Shown: piece by piece, positions 43,198 through 52,767 of the stretch
How positions within the stretch are numbered: position 1 is the first letter of the stretch
Layout: every line of letters begins with the position of its first letter
From: Acidimicrobiia bacterium
GTDB lineage: Bacteria; Actinomycetota; Acidimicrobiia; IMCC26256; PALSA-610
Assembly (NCBI GenBank): GCA_026002935.1
Contig: BPGH01000001.1
Coordinates: 1,785,965-1,849,964 of the forward strand
Direction: 5' to 3'
DNA: 64,000 nucleotides
Position numbers and translations under genes: made by a program
The notes under the pieces: model-generated
What the model was told of the DNA's origin: nothing
What the model saw: only the letters and a program-made list of their open reading frames with translations
Databases searched by the model: none

Positions 43198-45663
43198 ATG
43201 CCCGACGCCATCCGCGTCTCCGGCCCCGTCAACGCGGCCGGGCTCGAGATGACGCTCGAGACCGGCAAGCTCGCACAGCTCGCCGACGGCGCCGTCACCG
43301 TGAAGGTCGGCGAGACGACCGTGCTCTCGACCGTCTGCACGTCGAAGCCCCGCGAGGGGATCGACTTCTTCCCGCTCACCGTCGACGTCGAGGAGCGGAT
43401 GTACGCCGCGGGGAAGATCCCCGGCTCGTTCTTCCGGCGTGAGGGCCGGCCCGGCGAGCTCGCCATCCTCACCGCGCGCCTCACCGACCGGCCGCTGCGG
43501 CCGTCGTTCCCCGACGACTTCCGCAACGAGGTGCAGGTCATCTCGACGATCCTCGGGGTCGACCTCGAGAACCCCCACGACATCGCCTCGATCAACGGCG
43601 CCTCGGCGGCCCTCGTCGTGTCGGGCATCCCCTTCAACGGCCCGATCGGCGCGGTGCGCCTCGCGCACTGCGACGGTGAGTGGATCGCGCACCCCACGTT
43701 CGCGCAGGGCGACGCGTCGACCTTCGAGATCGTCGTCGCCGGACGCGCCCTCCCCGACGGGGACGTGGCGATCATGATGGTCGAGGCCGGTGGCACCGAG
43801 GCGGCCTGGGAGCTCTACGAGCAGGGCGCGCCGAAGGTCACCGAGGAGGTCATCGCCGAGGGCCTCGAGGAGTCGAAGCGCTGGATCAAGGCGTCGATCG
43901 ATCTCCAGCTGCGCCTGCGCGAGGAGGTCGAGAAGGCGCGCGGGCCGATCGAGCCGATCGAGTACACGCCCGCGGTCGACTACACGCCCGAGGTGTACGC
44001 GCAGGTGGAGCAGGCGGCCGGGGCCGACACGGCCGCGGCCATGACGATCGCGGACAAGAACGAGCGCAACGACCGCCTCGCCGCGATCGAGGCCGCGCTC
44101 GTGGAGCGGCTCGTCGGCACGGCCGACGCCCCCGGGCCGCTGCACGCCGAGGCCACCGCCGTGAGGCGCGCGTTCCGCTCGCTGCAGAAGGAGGTCGTGC
44201 GGCGCCGGATCGTGAACGAGGGCGTGCGCATCGACGGCCGCGGCCCCACCGACATCCGGCCGCTGCACGCCGAGGTCGGTGTGGTGCCGACGGCGCACGG
44301 CACCGGGCTGTTCCAGCGGGGCGAGACGCAGGTGCTGTCGGTCACGACGCTCGGGATGCCGCGCATGGAGCAGATGCTCGACACCATCACGGTGGACGAG
44401 AAGAAGCGCTACATGCACCACTACAACTTCCCGCCGTTCTCGACCGGCGAGACCGGGCGCGTCGGCTCCCCGAAGCGGCGGGAGATCGGCCACGGTGCCC
44501 TCGCGGAGCGGGCGCTCGTGCCGGTGATCCCGAGCTCGCAGGAGTTCCCGTACACGATCCGCGTCGTCTCCGACGTGCTCGCGTCGAACGGGTCGACGTC
44601 GATGGCCTCGGTGTGCGGTTCGACGCTGTCGCTGATGGACGCGGGTGTCCCGATCAAGGCGCCGGTCGCCGGCATCGCGATGGGGCTGGTGTACGCCGAC
44701 GGCAAGTACACGACCCTGACCGACATCCTCGGCGCCGAGGACGCGTTCGGGGACATGGACTTCAAGGTCGCGGGCACCGAGGACTTCGTCACCGCGCTCC
44801 AGCTCGACACGAAGATCGACGGGATCCCCGCGGACGTGCTCGCCCAGGCGCTGCGCCAGGCACGCGACGCCCGGCTCCAGATCCTCGAGGTCATGCGGCG
44901 GGCGATCCCCGAGCCGCGGCCCGAGGTGCGCGAGACCGCGCCGAAGATCGTCAGCTTCGAGATCCCCGTCGACAAGATCGGCGAGGTCATCGGCCCCAAG
45001 GGCAAGGTGATCAACACGATCCAGCAGGAGACCGGCGCCGACATCTCCGTCAGCGACGAGAACGGCGTCGGCATCGTGTCGATCGGTTCGAAGGACGGCG
45101 CCGCGGTCGCCGAGGCGCGCCGGCGCATCGAGCTGATCCTCGAACCGCCGACGGCGGAGATCGGCGCGGTCTACACGGGCCGCGTCGTCAACATCACGAA
45201 GTTCGGCGCGTTCGTCAACATCCTCCCCGGCCGCGACGGGCTGTTGCACATCTCGAAGCTCGGGCGCGGCAAGCGCATCGACCGGGTCGAGGACGTCCTC
45301 GCGCTGGGCGACGAGGTCGAGGTCCGCGTCGACGACATCGACCAGAACGGCAAGCTCTCGCTGTCGCTCGTCGGCGAGGACGGTGAGCCCGCGCCGGAGC
45401 CGACCGCGGGGCGGGCCCCCGACGGCGAGCGGCCCGACGGCGGGGGCGCCGGCGCCGGCCGGGCGCCGGCCGGCGTGGCCGCCGAGACCGTCTCGTTCGA
45501 GGAGTTCTGGGAGCGCCGGGCCGCGGAGGAGTTCGGCGACCTCGGCCCGGGCGACGAGCCGCCGCCCGCGCCCGCCGGGGGTGGCCGGGGCGGCGGACGG
45601 TCCCGCGGCGGCCGGCGGCGCGGCGGCCGGGGCCGCGGCGGGTCGGGCGCCGGCGGGTCCTGA
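43198..45663 (+). CDS. pnp: Polyribonucleotide nucleotidyltransferase (PNPase)
   Basis: 821 residues. Two RNase PH domains, the second active one holding FQRGETQVLSVTTLG and SVCGSTLSLMDAGVPIKAPVAGIAMGLV. The helical domain lies between. A KH domain (about 580-645, IGPKGKVINTIQQETGADI) and an S1 domain (about 655-730) follow. The last 90 residues include FEEFWERRAAEEFG and a basic Gly/Arg-rich end (repeated GGRxRGG-type units) that is longer than usual. It degrades RNA 3' to 5' with phosphate. GAGAGG at 43186-43191 is the ribosome site. Confidence 0.96.
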   Translation: MPDAIRVSGPVNAAGLEMTLETGKLAQLADGAVTVKVGETTVLSTVCTSKPREGIDFFPLTVDVEERMYAAGKIPGSFFRREGRPGELAILTARLTDRPLRPSFPDDFRNEVQVISTILGVDLENPHDIASINGASAALVVSGIPFNGPIGAVRLAHCDGEWIAHPTFAQGDASTFEIVVAGRALPDGDVAIMMVEAGGTEAAWELYEQGAPKVTEEVIAEGLEESKRWIKASIDLQLRLREEVEKARGPIEPIEYTPAVDYTPEVYAQVEQAAGADTAAAMTIADKNERNDRLAAIEAALVERLVGTADAPGPLHAEATAVRRAFRSLQKEVVRRRIVNEGVRIDGRGPTDIRPLHAEVGVVPTAHGTGLFQRGETQVLSVTTLGMPRMEQMLDTITVDEKKRYMHHYNFPPFSTGETGRVGSPKRREIGHGALAERALVPVIPSSQEFPYTIRVVSDVLASNGSTSMASVCGSTLSLMDAGVPIKAPVAGIAMGLVYADGKYTTLTDILGAEDAFGDMDFKVAGTEDFVTALQLDTKIDGIPADVLAQALRQARDARLQILEVMRRAIPEPRPEVRETAPKIVSFEIPVDKIGEVIGPKGKVINTIQQETGADISVSDENGVGIVSIGSKDGAAVAEARRRIELILEPPTAEIGAVYTGRVVNITKFGAFVNILPGRDGLLHISKLGRGKRIDRVEDVLALGDEVEVRVDDIDQNGKLSLSLVGEDGEPAPEPTAGRAPDGERPDGGGAGAGRAPAGVAAETVSFEEFWERRAAEEFGDLGPGDEPPPAPAGGGRGGGRSRGGRRRGGRGRGGSGAGGS

Positions 45664-45677
45664 GCGCGTCGCGCCCC

Positions 45678-46928
45678 GTGACGAACGGGTCGATCCGCCG
45701 GTCGCGGCTCGCGTCGGGGCTGCGCGTCGTCACCGAGGCGCTCCCGCACCTGCGGTCCGTCACGGTCGGCGCGTGGGTCGGCAGCGGCGCGCGCGACGAG
45801 GGTGCGGACCAGTGGGGTGCGAGCCACTTCCTCGAGCACCTGCTGTTCAAGGGCACCGAGGAGCGCGGCGCGCGTGAGATCGCCGCCGCCGTCGAGTCGG
45901 TGGGCGGCGAGATGAACGCCTTCACGACGCACGAGCAGACGGTCTTCCACGTGCGGGTGCCCGACGAGCACCTCGAGCTCGCGATCGACGTGCTCGCCGA
46001 CGTCCTGTGGCGGCCGGCCCTGCGTGCCGAGGAGGTCGAGTCGGAACGGCAGGTGATCCTGGAGGAGATCGCCATGCGCGACGACACCCCCGACGACCTC
46101 GTGCACGACGTGTTCCACGGCGCGCTGTTCCCCGGCCACCCGCTCGGGCGGGAGGTGATCGGCTCGGGCTCGAGCATCGCCGGCATGGGCCGCGACGAGA
46201 TCGCGCAGTACCACCGGGCGCACTACGAGCCGGCGAACGTGGTGCTGGCGGCCGCCGGGAACCTCACGCACGAGCGCGTGGTGGAGCTGTGCGAGGCGCG
46301 CTTCCCGACCGGCGGCGACCCGCGGCCGCCGCGTGCCCACCCGGTACCCGAGGACCCGCTGCCGGTCGTCTGCGTGACCCGCGACACCGAGCAGGACCAC
46401 GTCGTCGTCGGTGTGCGGGCGCTCGCCGCGCTCGACCCGGACCGGTACGCGCTGTTGGTGTGCAACCAGGCGTTGGGGGGCGGGATGTCGTCGCGCCTGT
46501 TCCAGGAGATCCGCGAGGAGCGCGGGCTCGCGTACTCGGTGTACTCCTACCGGGCCGCCTACGACGACACGGGGCTGCTGGCCGTGTACGCGGGCACGGT
46601 GCCCGAACGGGTGCACGAGACGCTGGAGCTCGTCGACCGCGAGCTCGGCGCGCTCGCCGCCGAGGGGCTGGCGGCCGAGGAGGTCGAGGCGGCGAAGGGC
46701 CACCTGATCGGCTCGCTCGCCATGTCGCTCGAGACGTCGGCGAGCCGGATGCGCCGGATCGGGCGTGCGGAGCTCGTCGAGGGCGAGGTGCCCTCCCTCG
46801 AGGAGCTGACCGCGCGCGTCGCGGCCGTCACGCCCGAGGACGTGCGGCGCGTCGCCGCGCGCGTGCTCGCGGGCGGGGAGCGGACGCTGGCGGTGGTCGG
46901 CCCGCACGACGCGTCGGACTTCGCGTAG
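45678..46928 (+). CDS. M16-family zinc metallopeptidase
   Basis: 416 residues, GTG start 14 nt after pnp. Inverted zinc motif HFLEH (H50, E53, H54) in GASHFLEHLLFKGTEER, with VGGEMNAFTTHEQTVFHV holding the further glutamate region. The C-terminal half has ALGGGMSSRLFQEIREERGLAYSVYS, typical of the substrate-holding domain. It is a single-gene M16B peptidase (PqqL/MPP-like) as commonly found after pnp in actinobacteria. The natural substrate is unknown. Confidence 0.92.
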   Translation: MTNGSIRRSRLASGLRVVTEALPHLRSVTVGAWVGSGARDEGADQWGASHFLEHLLFKGTEERGAREIAAAVESVGGEMNAFTTHEQTVFHVRVPDEHLELAIDVLADVLWRPALRAEEVESERQVILEEIAMRDDTPDDLVHDVFHGALFPGHPLGREVIGSGSSIAGMGRDEIAQYHRAHYEPANVVLAAAGNLTHERVVELCEARFPTGGDPRPPRAHPVPEDPLPVVCVTRDTEQDHVVVGVRALAALDPDRYALLVCNQALGGGMSSRLFQEIREERGLAYSVYSYRAAYDDTGLLAVYAGTVPERVHETLELVDRELGALAAEGLAAEEVEAAKGHLIGSLAMSLETSASRMRRIGRAELVEGEVPSLEELTARVAAVTPEDVRRVAARVLAGGERTLAVVGPHDASDFA

Positions 46929-46961
46929 CGGCGGCCCTGTCTCACCCGGCGGGCCGGCGGG

Positions 46962-46967
46962 TACCCT
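46962..46967 (+). promoter_or_regulatory. -10 box for dapB
   Basis: TACCCT fits TAnnnT and lies 10 nt before the dapB ATG, giving a leader of about 2-4 nt. No Shine-Dalgarno is visible in the 49-bp gap. -35 not clear. Confidence 0.35.
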
Positions 46968-46977
46968 TGGGGCCGCC

Positions 46978-47766
46978 ATGATTCGCGTCGGGGTCTTCGG
47001 TGCGGGCGGACGGATGGGCTCCACGGTCTGCCGCGCCGTGCACGAGGCGCCCGACATGGAGCTCGTCGCGGCCGTCGACCCGCACCACGCGGGCATCGAC
47101 CTGCACCAGCTCGGGGTGCACGGCACGCAGATCCAGGTGGCGGCCAAGGCGAGCGCGCTCGCGGACGCGGGGGCGGAGGTCGCGGTCGACTTCACGGTCG
47201 TCGACGCCGCGCGGGAGAACCTGCGGTGGTGCGCGCAGCACGGCGTGCACGCGGTCGTCGGCACCACCGGCTTCGGCGAGGCCGAGCTCGCGGAGCTCGC
47301 CGAGGTGTTCGAGGCAGCGGCCTCGAACGCGCTCGTCGCACCGAACTTCGCGATCGGCGCCGTGCTGATGATGCGCTTCGCCGAGCTCGCAGCGCCCTAC
47401 TTCGACTCGGTGGAGATCATCGAGCTCCACCACGACCAGAAGGTGGATGCGCCGTCGGGTACGGCGATCGCGACCGCCCAGCGGATCGCCGCGGCGTCCA
47501 AGGAGTGGGCCGAGGACCCGACGCGCAACCTGGTCGCGGAGGGCGCGCGCGGTGCGTCGGTCGAAGGCGTTCCGGTCCACGCGGTGCGGCTGCGCGGCCT
47601 GGTCGCGCACCAGGAGGTGCTGTTCGGCACGACCGGCCAACAGCTCTCGATCCGGCACGACACGACCGACCGCACCTCGTTCATGCCCGGGGTGCTGCTC
47701 GCGATCCGCAAGGTGCGCGAGCACCCGGGCCTGACCGTCGGGCTCGACCGCATCCTCGGGCTCTGA
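46978..47766 (+). CDS. dapB: 4-hydroxy-tetrahydrodipicolinate reductase
   Basis: 262 residues. N-terminal NAD(P)H loop VGVFGAGGRMGSTVC. VVGTTGFGEAELAEL and APNFAIGAVLMMRF follow, and the catalytic/substrate site is IIELHHDQKVDAPSGTAIATAQRI. It reduces the DapA product in lysine and diaminopimelate synthesis. Likely expressed from its own near-leaderless promoter. Confidence 0.95.
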   Translation: MIRVGVFGAGGRMGSTVCRAVHEAPDMELVAAVDPHHAGIDLHQLGVHGTQIQVAAKASALADAGAEVAVDFTVVDAARENLRWCAQHGVHAVVGTTGFGEAELAELAEVFEAAASNALVAPNFAIGAVLMMRFAELAAPYFDSVEIIELHHDQKVDAPSGTAIATAQRIAAASKEWAEDPTRNLVAEGARGASVEGVPVHAVRLRGLVAHQEVLFGTTGQQLSIRHDTTDRTSFMPGVLLAIRKVREHPGLTVGLDRILGL

Positions 47767-47844
47767 GCCCCTTCCGCCCGGCGCGCGGGGTGATCCGGGG
47801 GGAGCTAGGGTTTCCCGCACGCTTCGGGGGGTGACGAGCGAATC

Positions 47845-48564
47845 GTGGCGTTGCTTTCGGTCGAGGACGTCCGGGTCGAGTTCGGCGGGATCGTCGCGCT
47901 CGCGGACCTGACCTTCACGATCGAGGCCGGAACCGTCTGCGCCCTGATCGGGCCCAACGGCGCGGGCAAGACGACGCTGTTCAACTGCGTCAGCCGCCTC
48001 TACGAGCCGACGAGCGGGCGCATCGTCTTCGACGGCGTCGACCTGCTCGACCGGCCCGCGCACGCGATCGCGCGGCTCGGGATCGCGCGCACGTTCCAGA
48101 ACCTCGCGCTCTTCCCGGCCCTCACCGTGGTGGAGAACGTGATGGTCGGCGCGCACAGCCGCGGCGGCACGAGCCGCGCGCGGCGCGCGGAGGCGCTGCG
48201 CATCCTCGAGCGGCTGTCGCTCGCGCACCTCGCCCACCGTCCGGCCGCCGGGCTGCCGTACGGCACGCTCAAGCGCATCGAGATCGCCCGCGCCCTCGCG
48301 GCCTCGCCGCGGCTGCTGTGCCTGGACGAGCCCGCCGCCGGTCTCACCCACTCCGAGGTGGACGAGCTGGCACGGCTCGTGCGCGAGCTGCGCGACGAGC
48401 TCGACCTGACCGTGCTGCTGGTGGAGCACCACATGGCGATGGTCATGTCGATCTCCGACAAGATCGTCGTGCTCGACTTCGGGTCGAAGATCGCCGAGGG
48501 CCCGCCGGCGCAGATCCGGTCCGACCCGCGGGTGATCGAGGCGTACCTGGGGACGCCGGCGTGA
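47845..48564 (+). CDS. livG: Branched-chain amino acid ABC transporter ATP-binding protein LivG
   Basis: 239 residues, GTG start. Walker A GPNGAGKTTLFNCVSRLYEP, Walker B with LLCLDEPAAGLTHSE, and the LivG-type insert IARTFQNLALFPALTVVENVMVG. The signature LPYGTLKRIEIARAL is a diverged form of the LSGGQ helix (here PYGTLKRIE). It powers import with LivF. A TAGGGT hexamer at 47806-47811 may be the operon -10. Confidence 0.92.
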   Translation: MALLSVEDVRVEFGGIVALADLTFTIEAGTVCALIGPNGAGKTTLFNCVSRLYEPTSGRIVFDGVDLLDRPAHAIARLGIARTFQNLALFPALTVVENVMVGAHSRGGTSRARRAEALRILERLSLAHLAHRPAAGLPYGTLKRIEIARALAASPRLLCLDEPAAGLTHSEVDELARLVRELRDELDLTVLLVEHHMAMVMSISDKIVVLDFGSKIAEGPPAQIRSDPRVIEAYLGTPA

Positions 48565-49280
48565 GCGCCGACGTCCCGCTGCTGCGGGTCGCGGAGCTCT
48601 CGGCCGGTTACGGGCCGGTGCAGGTGCTGCACGGCATCGACTTCACGGTCGAGCCCGGTGAGGTGGTCGTGATCCTCGGCGCCAACGGCGCCGGGAAGAC
48701 GACCACGCTGCGCGCCGTTTCCGGCATGATCCCCGCTCGGGGCACGGTGGAGTTCGAGGGCCGGTCGCTGCTCGGCACGAGGCCCGAGAAGGTCGCGCGC
48801 GCCGGCATCGCGCACGTGCCCCAGGGGCGGGGGACGCTGGCCGAGCTCACCGTGGAGGAGAACCTGCGGCTCGGGGCGTTCGCGCGGCGGGACGCGCAGG
48901 TCGCGTCCGACGTCGAACGCTGGTACGAGGTGTTCCCCCGCCTGGGGGAGCGGCGCGACCAGCAGGCCGGCAGCATGAGCGGCGGCGAGCAGCAGATGCT
49001 CGCGATCGCGCGCGCGCTCATGTCGCGGCCGAAGCTCGTGCTGCTCGACGAGCCGTCGCTGGGGCTCGCACCGATCGTCACCCAGGAGCTCTTCCGGGTG
49101 CTCGGGGAGCTGAACCGCGAGACCGGCCTGTCGATGCTCGTCGTCGAGCAGAACGCGGGCCTCGCGCTCGGCATCGCGACGCGTGGGTACGTGCTGGAGG
49201 CCGGCACGATCGCGGTGACCGGCTCCGCCGCCGACCTCGCGACGAACGACGACGTCCGCAAGGCCTACCTGGGGATCTGA
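48561..49280 (+). CDS. livF: Branched-chain amino acid ABC transporter ATP-binding protein LivF
   Basis: 239 residues, GTG overlapping the livG stop (GTGA). Walker A GANGAGKTTTLRAVSGMI, HVPQGRGTLAELTVEENL, signature MSGGEQQMLAIARAL, and Walker B LVLLDEPSLGLAP. The LivF-type GRG(T/I)-LTVEENL block separates it from LivG. It forms the cytoplasmic ATPase pair with LivG on the LivHM channel. Confidence 0.94.
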   Translation: MSADVPLLRVAELSAGYGPVQVLHGIDFTVEPGEVVVILGANGAGKTTTLRAVSGMIPARGTVEFEGRSLLGTRPEKVARAGIAHVPQGRGTLAELTVEENLRLGAFARRDAQVASDVERWYEVFPRLGERRDQQAGSMSGGEQQMLAIARALMSRPKLVLLDEPSLGLAPIVTQELFRVLGELNRETGLSMLVVEQNAGLALGIATRGYVLEAGTIAVTGSAADLATNDDVRKAYLGI

Positions 49281-49286
49281 GGAGCG

Positions 49287-50168
49287 ATGGACCTCTTCGT
49301 CTCGCAGCTCATGAACGGGATCGAGCGGGGCGTCATCTACGCGTCCCTCGCCCTCGCCCTCGTGCTGATCTTCAAGACCACCGGGATCCTCAACTTCGCC
49401 CAGGGCGAGATGGCGCTGTTCTCCACCTACGTGACCTGGTGGCTCACCGAGCAGGGCCTGGCCGTGTGGCTCGCGATCGTCACCTCGGTCGTCCTGTCGT
49501 TCCTGGGCGGCGCCGCGATCGAGCGGGTCGTGATGCGGCCGGTGGAACAGTCGTCGCCGCTCGTCATCGTGATCGTGACGATCGGCCTGTTCCTGGCCTT
49601 CAATTCGCTGGCGCAGGTCGTCTTCGGCGTCGAGGCCGAGGTGATCCCGCGCGCCTACCCGAACGAGCGCTGGGACGTCGCCGGCGTCAACCTGAAGATG
49701 GACACGGTCGTGCTCGTCGGCATCCTCGCCCTCGAGTGCGTGCTGCTGTGGCTGCTCCTGCAGAGGACGAAGGTCGGTCTCGCGTTGCGGGCGGTCGCGT
49801 CGAACCCGGAGTCGAGCCGGCTCGCGGGCGTCTCGGTGGGCTCGATGTTGATGCTGGGCTGGGGTCTCGCCGCGGCGCTCGGCGCGCTCGCCGGCTCCCT
49901 CGTCGTCCCGATCACGACCGCCCTGAACCCGGCGTCGATGCAGGAGATCCTCGTGTTCGCGTTCGCCGCGGCGGCGCTCGGCGGGTTCGACAGCCCGCTC
50001 GGCGCCGTCGTCGGCGGGCTCGTCGTCGGGGTCGCGAACGCGCTCACGATCCAGTACGTGGACGCGCTCGACGGGATCGAGCTGCTCGTCCCGTTCGGGC
50101 TCATCCTCGCGGTCCTCCTGTTCCGGCCCGCCGGCCTGTTCGGCAAGGTCCACGTGGAGCGCGTGTGA
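49287..50168 (+). CDS. livH: Branched-chain amino acid ABC transporter permease LivH
   Basis: 293 residues, about eight membrane helices. Family motifs ALALVLIFKTTGILNFAQGEMALF near the N-terminus and ALAGSLVVPITTALNPASMQEILVFAFAAAALGGFDSPLGAVVGG in the C-terminal half. One half of the membrane channel. It starts 6 nt after livF and overlaps livM by 4 nt. Confidence 0.94.
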   Translation: MDLFVSQLMNGIERGVIYASLALALVLIFKTTGILNFAQGEMALFSTYVTWWLTEQGLAVWLAIVTSVVLSFLGGAAIERVVMRPVEQSSPLVIVIVTIGLFLAFNSLAQVVFGVEAEVIPRAYPNERWDVAGVNLKMDTVVLVGILALECVLLWLLLQRTKVGLALRAVASNPESSRLAGVSVGSMLMLGWGLAAALGALAGSLVVPITTALNPASMQEILVFAFAAAALGGFDSPLGAVVGGLVVGVANALTIQYVDALDGIELLVPFGLILAVLLFRPAGLFGKVHVERV

Positions 50169-51364
50169 GCCGCACGGGCGAGACGGCGCCGGGCGTCACG
50201 GCCCGCCCGGCCGGGGCCGGGGGGGCGGCGCGCGTCCCGCGGCCCGCGGGCCCGGCCGGCCGCAACCCCGCGTGGCTCGTCACGTCGCTGGTGCTGTCGG
50301 TCCTGGGCGCGTACTTCTTCGTGTACTACGTGCCGCAGAACTACGCACCCTCGCGTGTCGACCTGTTCACCGAGGCGCTGTTCGTCGGCCTCGCCGCCAC
50401 CGGGCTCAACATCCTCACCGGGTTCAACGGCCAGGTGTCGATCGGGCACGGCGCGTTCTTCGGCCTCGGTGCGTACGTCACGGCACTGATGATGGACGAC
50501 CGCGCGTACGTCGAGTTCGCGGGCCGGGAGTGGGGGCTCGGCGACGGCGTGCCCTTCCTCGCGACGCTCCCGGTCGTCGCCGTCGTGTGCCTCGTCGTGG
50601 GCGCCCTCATCGGGTTCCCGGCGCTGCGTGTGAAGGGCCTGTACCTCGCGCTCGTGACGCTCGGGCTGGCCGTGCTGTTCCCCGACCTCACGAAGCGGTT
50701 CGTGCGCGGGACGGGTGGCACGAACCTCGTCGGGTTGCGGGGAGCCGATCTCGCCCCGCCCGACTGGTACGACTGGTTCCCCGACGTGATCGCGGACCCG
50801 CTCGACGACTACGTCGGCGCTCGGGACCAGTGGGCCTACTACGTCGCCCTCGTCCTCGTCGGGCTCCTGCTGCTCGCCGTCCACCTGATCGCGCGCAGCC
50901 GCTTCGGTCGCGCGCTGATCGCCGTGCGCGACCACGAGGCCGCGGCCGAGACCGTCGGCATCGACCTCGCCCGCGTGAAGGTCTCCGCGTTCGCGCTGAG
51001 CGCCGCCTACGCCGGCCTCGCCGGGTCGTTGTCGGTGCTCGTCGCCCGCCAGGCGAACGCCGGGCGGGTGGAGACCTTCCAGCTGTCGATCGAGTTCCTC
51101 GTCGCGCTCGTCGTCGGCGGCACGGCCACCGTGTTCGGCCCGATGATCGGCGGGTTCCTCGTCGTGTTCTTCCGCGACTGGATCGACCAGCAGCAGCGGC
51201 TCGAGGACCTCTTCGACAGCAGCGCGCGCGCGAAGCTCCTGTCGCCCGCGATCTTCGGCATCGGGCTCATCGTGATGATGTTCTTCCTGCCCGACGGCAT
51301 CGTCGGCGGGAGCCGGCGGGCGTGGCGGCGAGTGACCCGCCGGCGATCTCACCCCATCACCTAG
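50165..51364 (+). CDS. livM: Branched-chain amino acid ABC transporter permease LivM
   Basis: 399 residues, GTG overlapping livH. An Ala/Pro/Gly-rich N-terminal 35 residues precede about nine helices. LivM motifs: LNILTGFNGQVSIGHGAFFGLGAYVTALMM, RVKGLYLALVTLGLAV, GRALIAVRDHEAAAETVGID, and SAAYAGLAGSL. The other half of the channel. The ABC-coupling region RDHEAAAE is intact. Confidence 0.94.
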   Translation: MSRTGETAPGVTARPAGAGGAARVPRPAGPAGRNPAWLVTSLVLSVLGAYFFVYYVPQNYAPSRVDLFTEALFVGLAATGLNILTGFNGQVSIGHGAFFGLGAYVTALMMDDRAYVEFAGREWGLGDGVPFLATLPVVAVVCLVVGALIGFPALRVKGLYLALVTLGLAVLFPDLTKRFVRGTGGTNLVGLRGADLAPPDWYDWFPDVIADPLDDYVGARDQWAYYVALVLVGLLLLAVHLIARSRFGRALIAVRDHEAAAETVGIDLARVKVSAFALSAAYAGLAGSLSVLVARQANAGRVETFQLSIEFLVALVVGGTATVFGPMIGGFLVVFFRDWIDQQQRLEDLFDSSARAKLLSPAIFGIGLIVMMFFLPDGIVGGSRRAWRRVTRRRSHPIT

Positions 51365-51387
51365 GCAACGGGAAAGGAACCACGCAC

Positions 51388-52767
51388 ATGCGACTCCCAC
51401 GTGCGAAGCGGTTGCGCTACGTCTCGCTGGCGGTCGTCCTCGCGGTCGTGCTGGCCGCGTGCGGTGACGGCCGTGACGACGACGAGGGCGCGGGTGGCGA
51501 CGGCACGACCGAGGAGACCGGCGGGGGCGGTGCCGGCGACGGCGGGTTCGCCATCGACACCGCGGACTGCCTGACCGACCCCGCCTCGGTCGCGATCGAG
51601 GGCGACACGATCAAGCTCGGCACGAGCCTGCCGCAGTCGGGGCAGTACGCCGCGTTCAACAACATCAACCTCGGGCAGCAGGCGTACTTCCGCTACCTCA
51701 ACGAGGAGCTCGGCGGCGTCGACGTCGGCGGCACCAGGTACAAGGTGGAGCTCGTGGTCCGCAACGACGAGTACGCGGCGGACAAGACCGTCGCGAACGT
51801 CACGTCGCTGGTCGAGGACGACGGTGTCTTCGCGCTCTTCAACGTGGTGGGCACGAAGAACAACCTCGCGATCCGCGACTACGTCAACGAGAACTGCGTC
51901 CCCAACCTGTTCGCCGCGACGGGCTCACCGGCCTGGGGCAACCGCGCCTACCCGTGGTTGCTCGGCACGTTCCTCGTCCCCTACCCGCTCGAGATGCAGG
52001 CCCTCGTGACCTACCTGGAGGAGAACGATCCCGACGCGAAGATCGCGATCCTCCGGGCCAACGACGACTTCGGGCGCGCGTACTCGGAGACCCTCGAGGC
52101 GCTCGTCGAGGGCACCGACCTCACGATCGTGGCCGAGGAGACCTACGATCCCGAGAGCACGGAGGTCGGTTCGCAGGTCACCAGCCTCGCGTCGTCGGGC
52201 GCGGACGTGTGGGTGCTCGGGGCGACGCTGCTGCCCTGCCCGCTGGGCCTCAACAAGGCCGCCGAGGCCGGCTGGCGCCCCCTCACGTACATGTCCGGCA
52301 CGTGCACGTCCAAGACGCTGATGGACGCCGCCGGCGCGAACGGTGACGGCGTGATCAGCGTCGCGCCCCTGATGGACCCGAACGACCCGCAGTGGGCGCA
52401 GAACGAGGCGATGGTCCTGTACAAGGAGAAGATCGCGCAGTACGGCGAGGGCGCCGACCCGGGCAACGGGATCGTCGCCTACGGCTGGACCGTCGCGGCC
52501 CTGTTCGAGGAGCTCATGAGCCGGGTCGAGGAGCCGACGCGCCTCGGCGTGATGCAGGCGGCGCGCGAGCTGTCCGACGTGCAGGGCGTCGGGCTGCAGC
52601 TTCCGGGCTCGACGTGGTCGGTCGGCGAGGACGACTGGTTCCTCGGCGAGAACTTCAACCTCGTCCGGTACTCGGCGGCGGACGGGTACTTCAAGGTGCT
52701 CGGCGAGCTGCAGGTGCTCGACGACCAGACGGAGGAGGTCGCGCCCGACTCCCTGGTCAACGGCTGA
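51388..52767 (+). CDS. livK: Branched-chain amino acid ABC transporter substrate-binding lipoprotein
   Basis: 459 residues. Lipoprotein signal with lipobox VLAAC (Cys about residue 25), then a disordered Asp/Gly/Glu linker. The periplasmic-binding type 1 domain (from IKLGTSLPQSGQYAAFNNINLGQQAYF) contains DEYAADKTVANVTSLVEDDGVFALF and NDDFGRAYSETLEALV. It captures ligand at the outer membrane face and delivers it to LivHM. GGAAAGGA at 51371-51378 is the ribosome site. The 3' end overlaps convergent bioD by 11 nt. Ligand (Leu/Ile/Val or another amide) unproven. Confidence 0.9.
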   Translation: MRLPRAKRLRYVSLAVVLAVVLAACGDGRDDDEGAGGDGTTEETGGGGAGDGGFAIDTADCLTDPASVAIEGDTIKLGTSLPQSGQYAAFNNINLGQQAYFRYLNEELGGVDVGGTRYKVELVVRNDEYAADKTVANVTSLVEDDGVFALFNVVGTKNNLAIRDYVNENCVPNLFAATGSPAWGNRAYPWLLGTFLVPYPLEMQALVTYLEENDPDAKIAILRANDDFGRAYSETLEALVEGTDLTIVAEETYDPESTEVGSQVTSLASSGADVWVLGATLLPCPLGLNKAAEAGWRPLTYMSGTCTSKTLMDAAGANGDGVISVAPLMDPNDPQWAQNEAMVLYKEKIAQYGEGADPGNGIVAYGWTVAALFEELMSRVEEPTRLGVMQAARELSDVQGVGLQLPGSTWSVGEDDWFLGENFNLVRYSAADGYFKVLGELQVLDDQTEEVAPDSLVNG

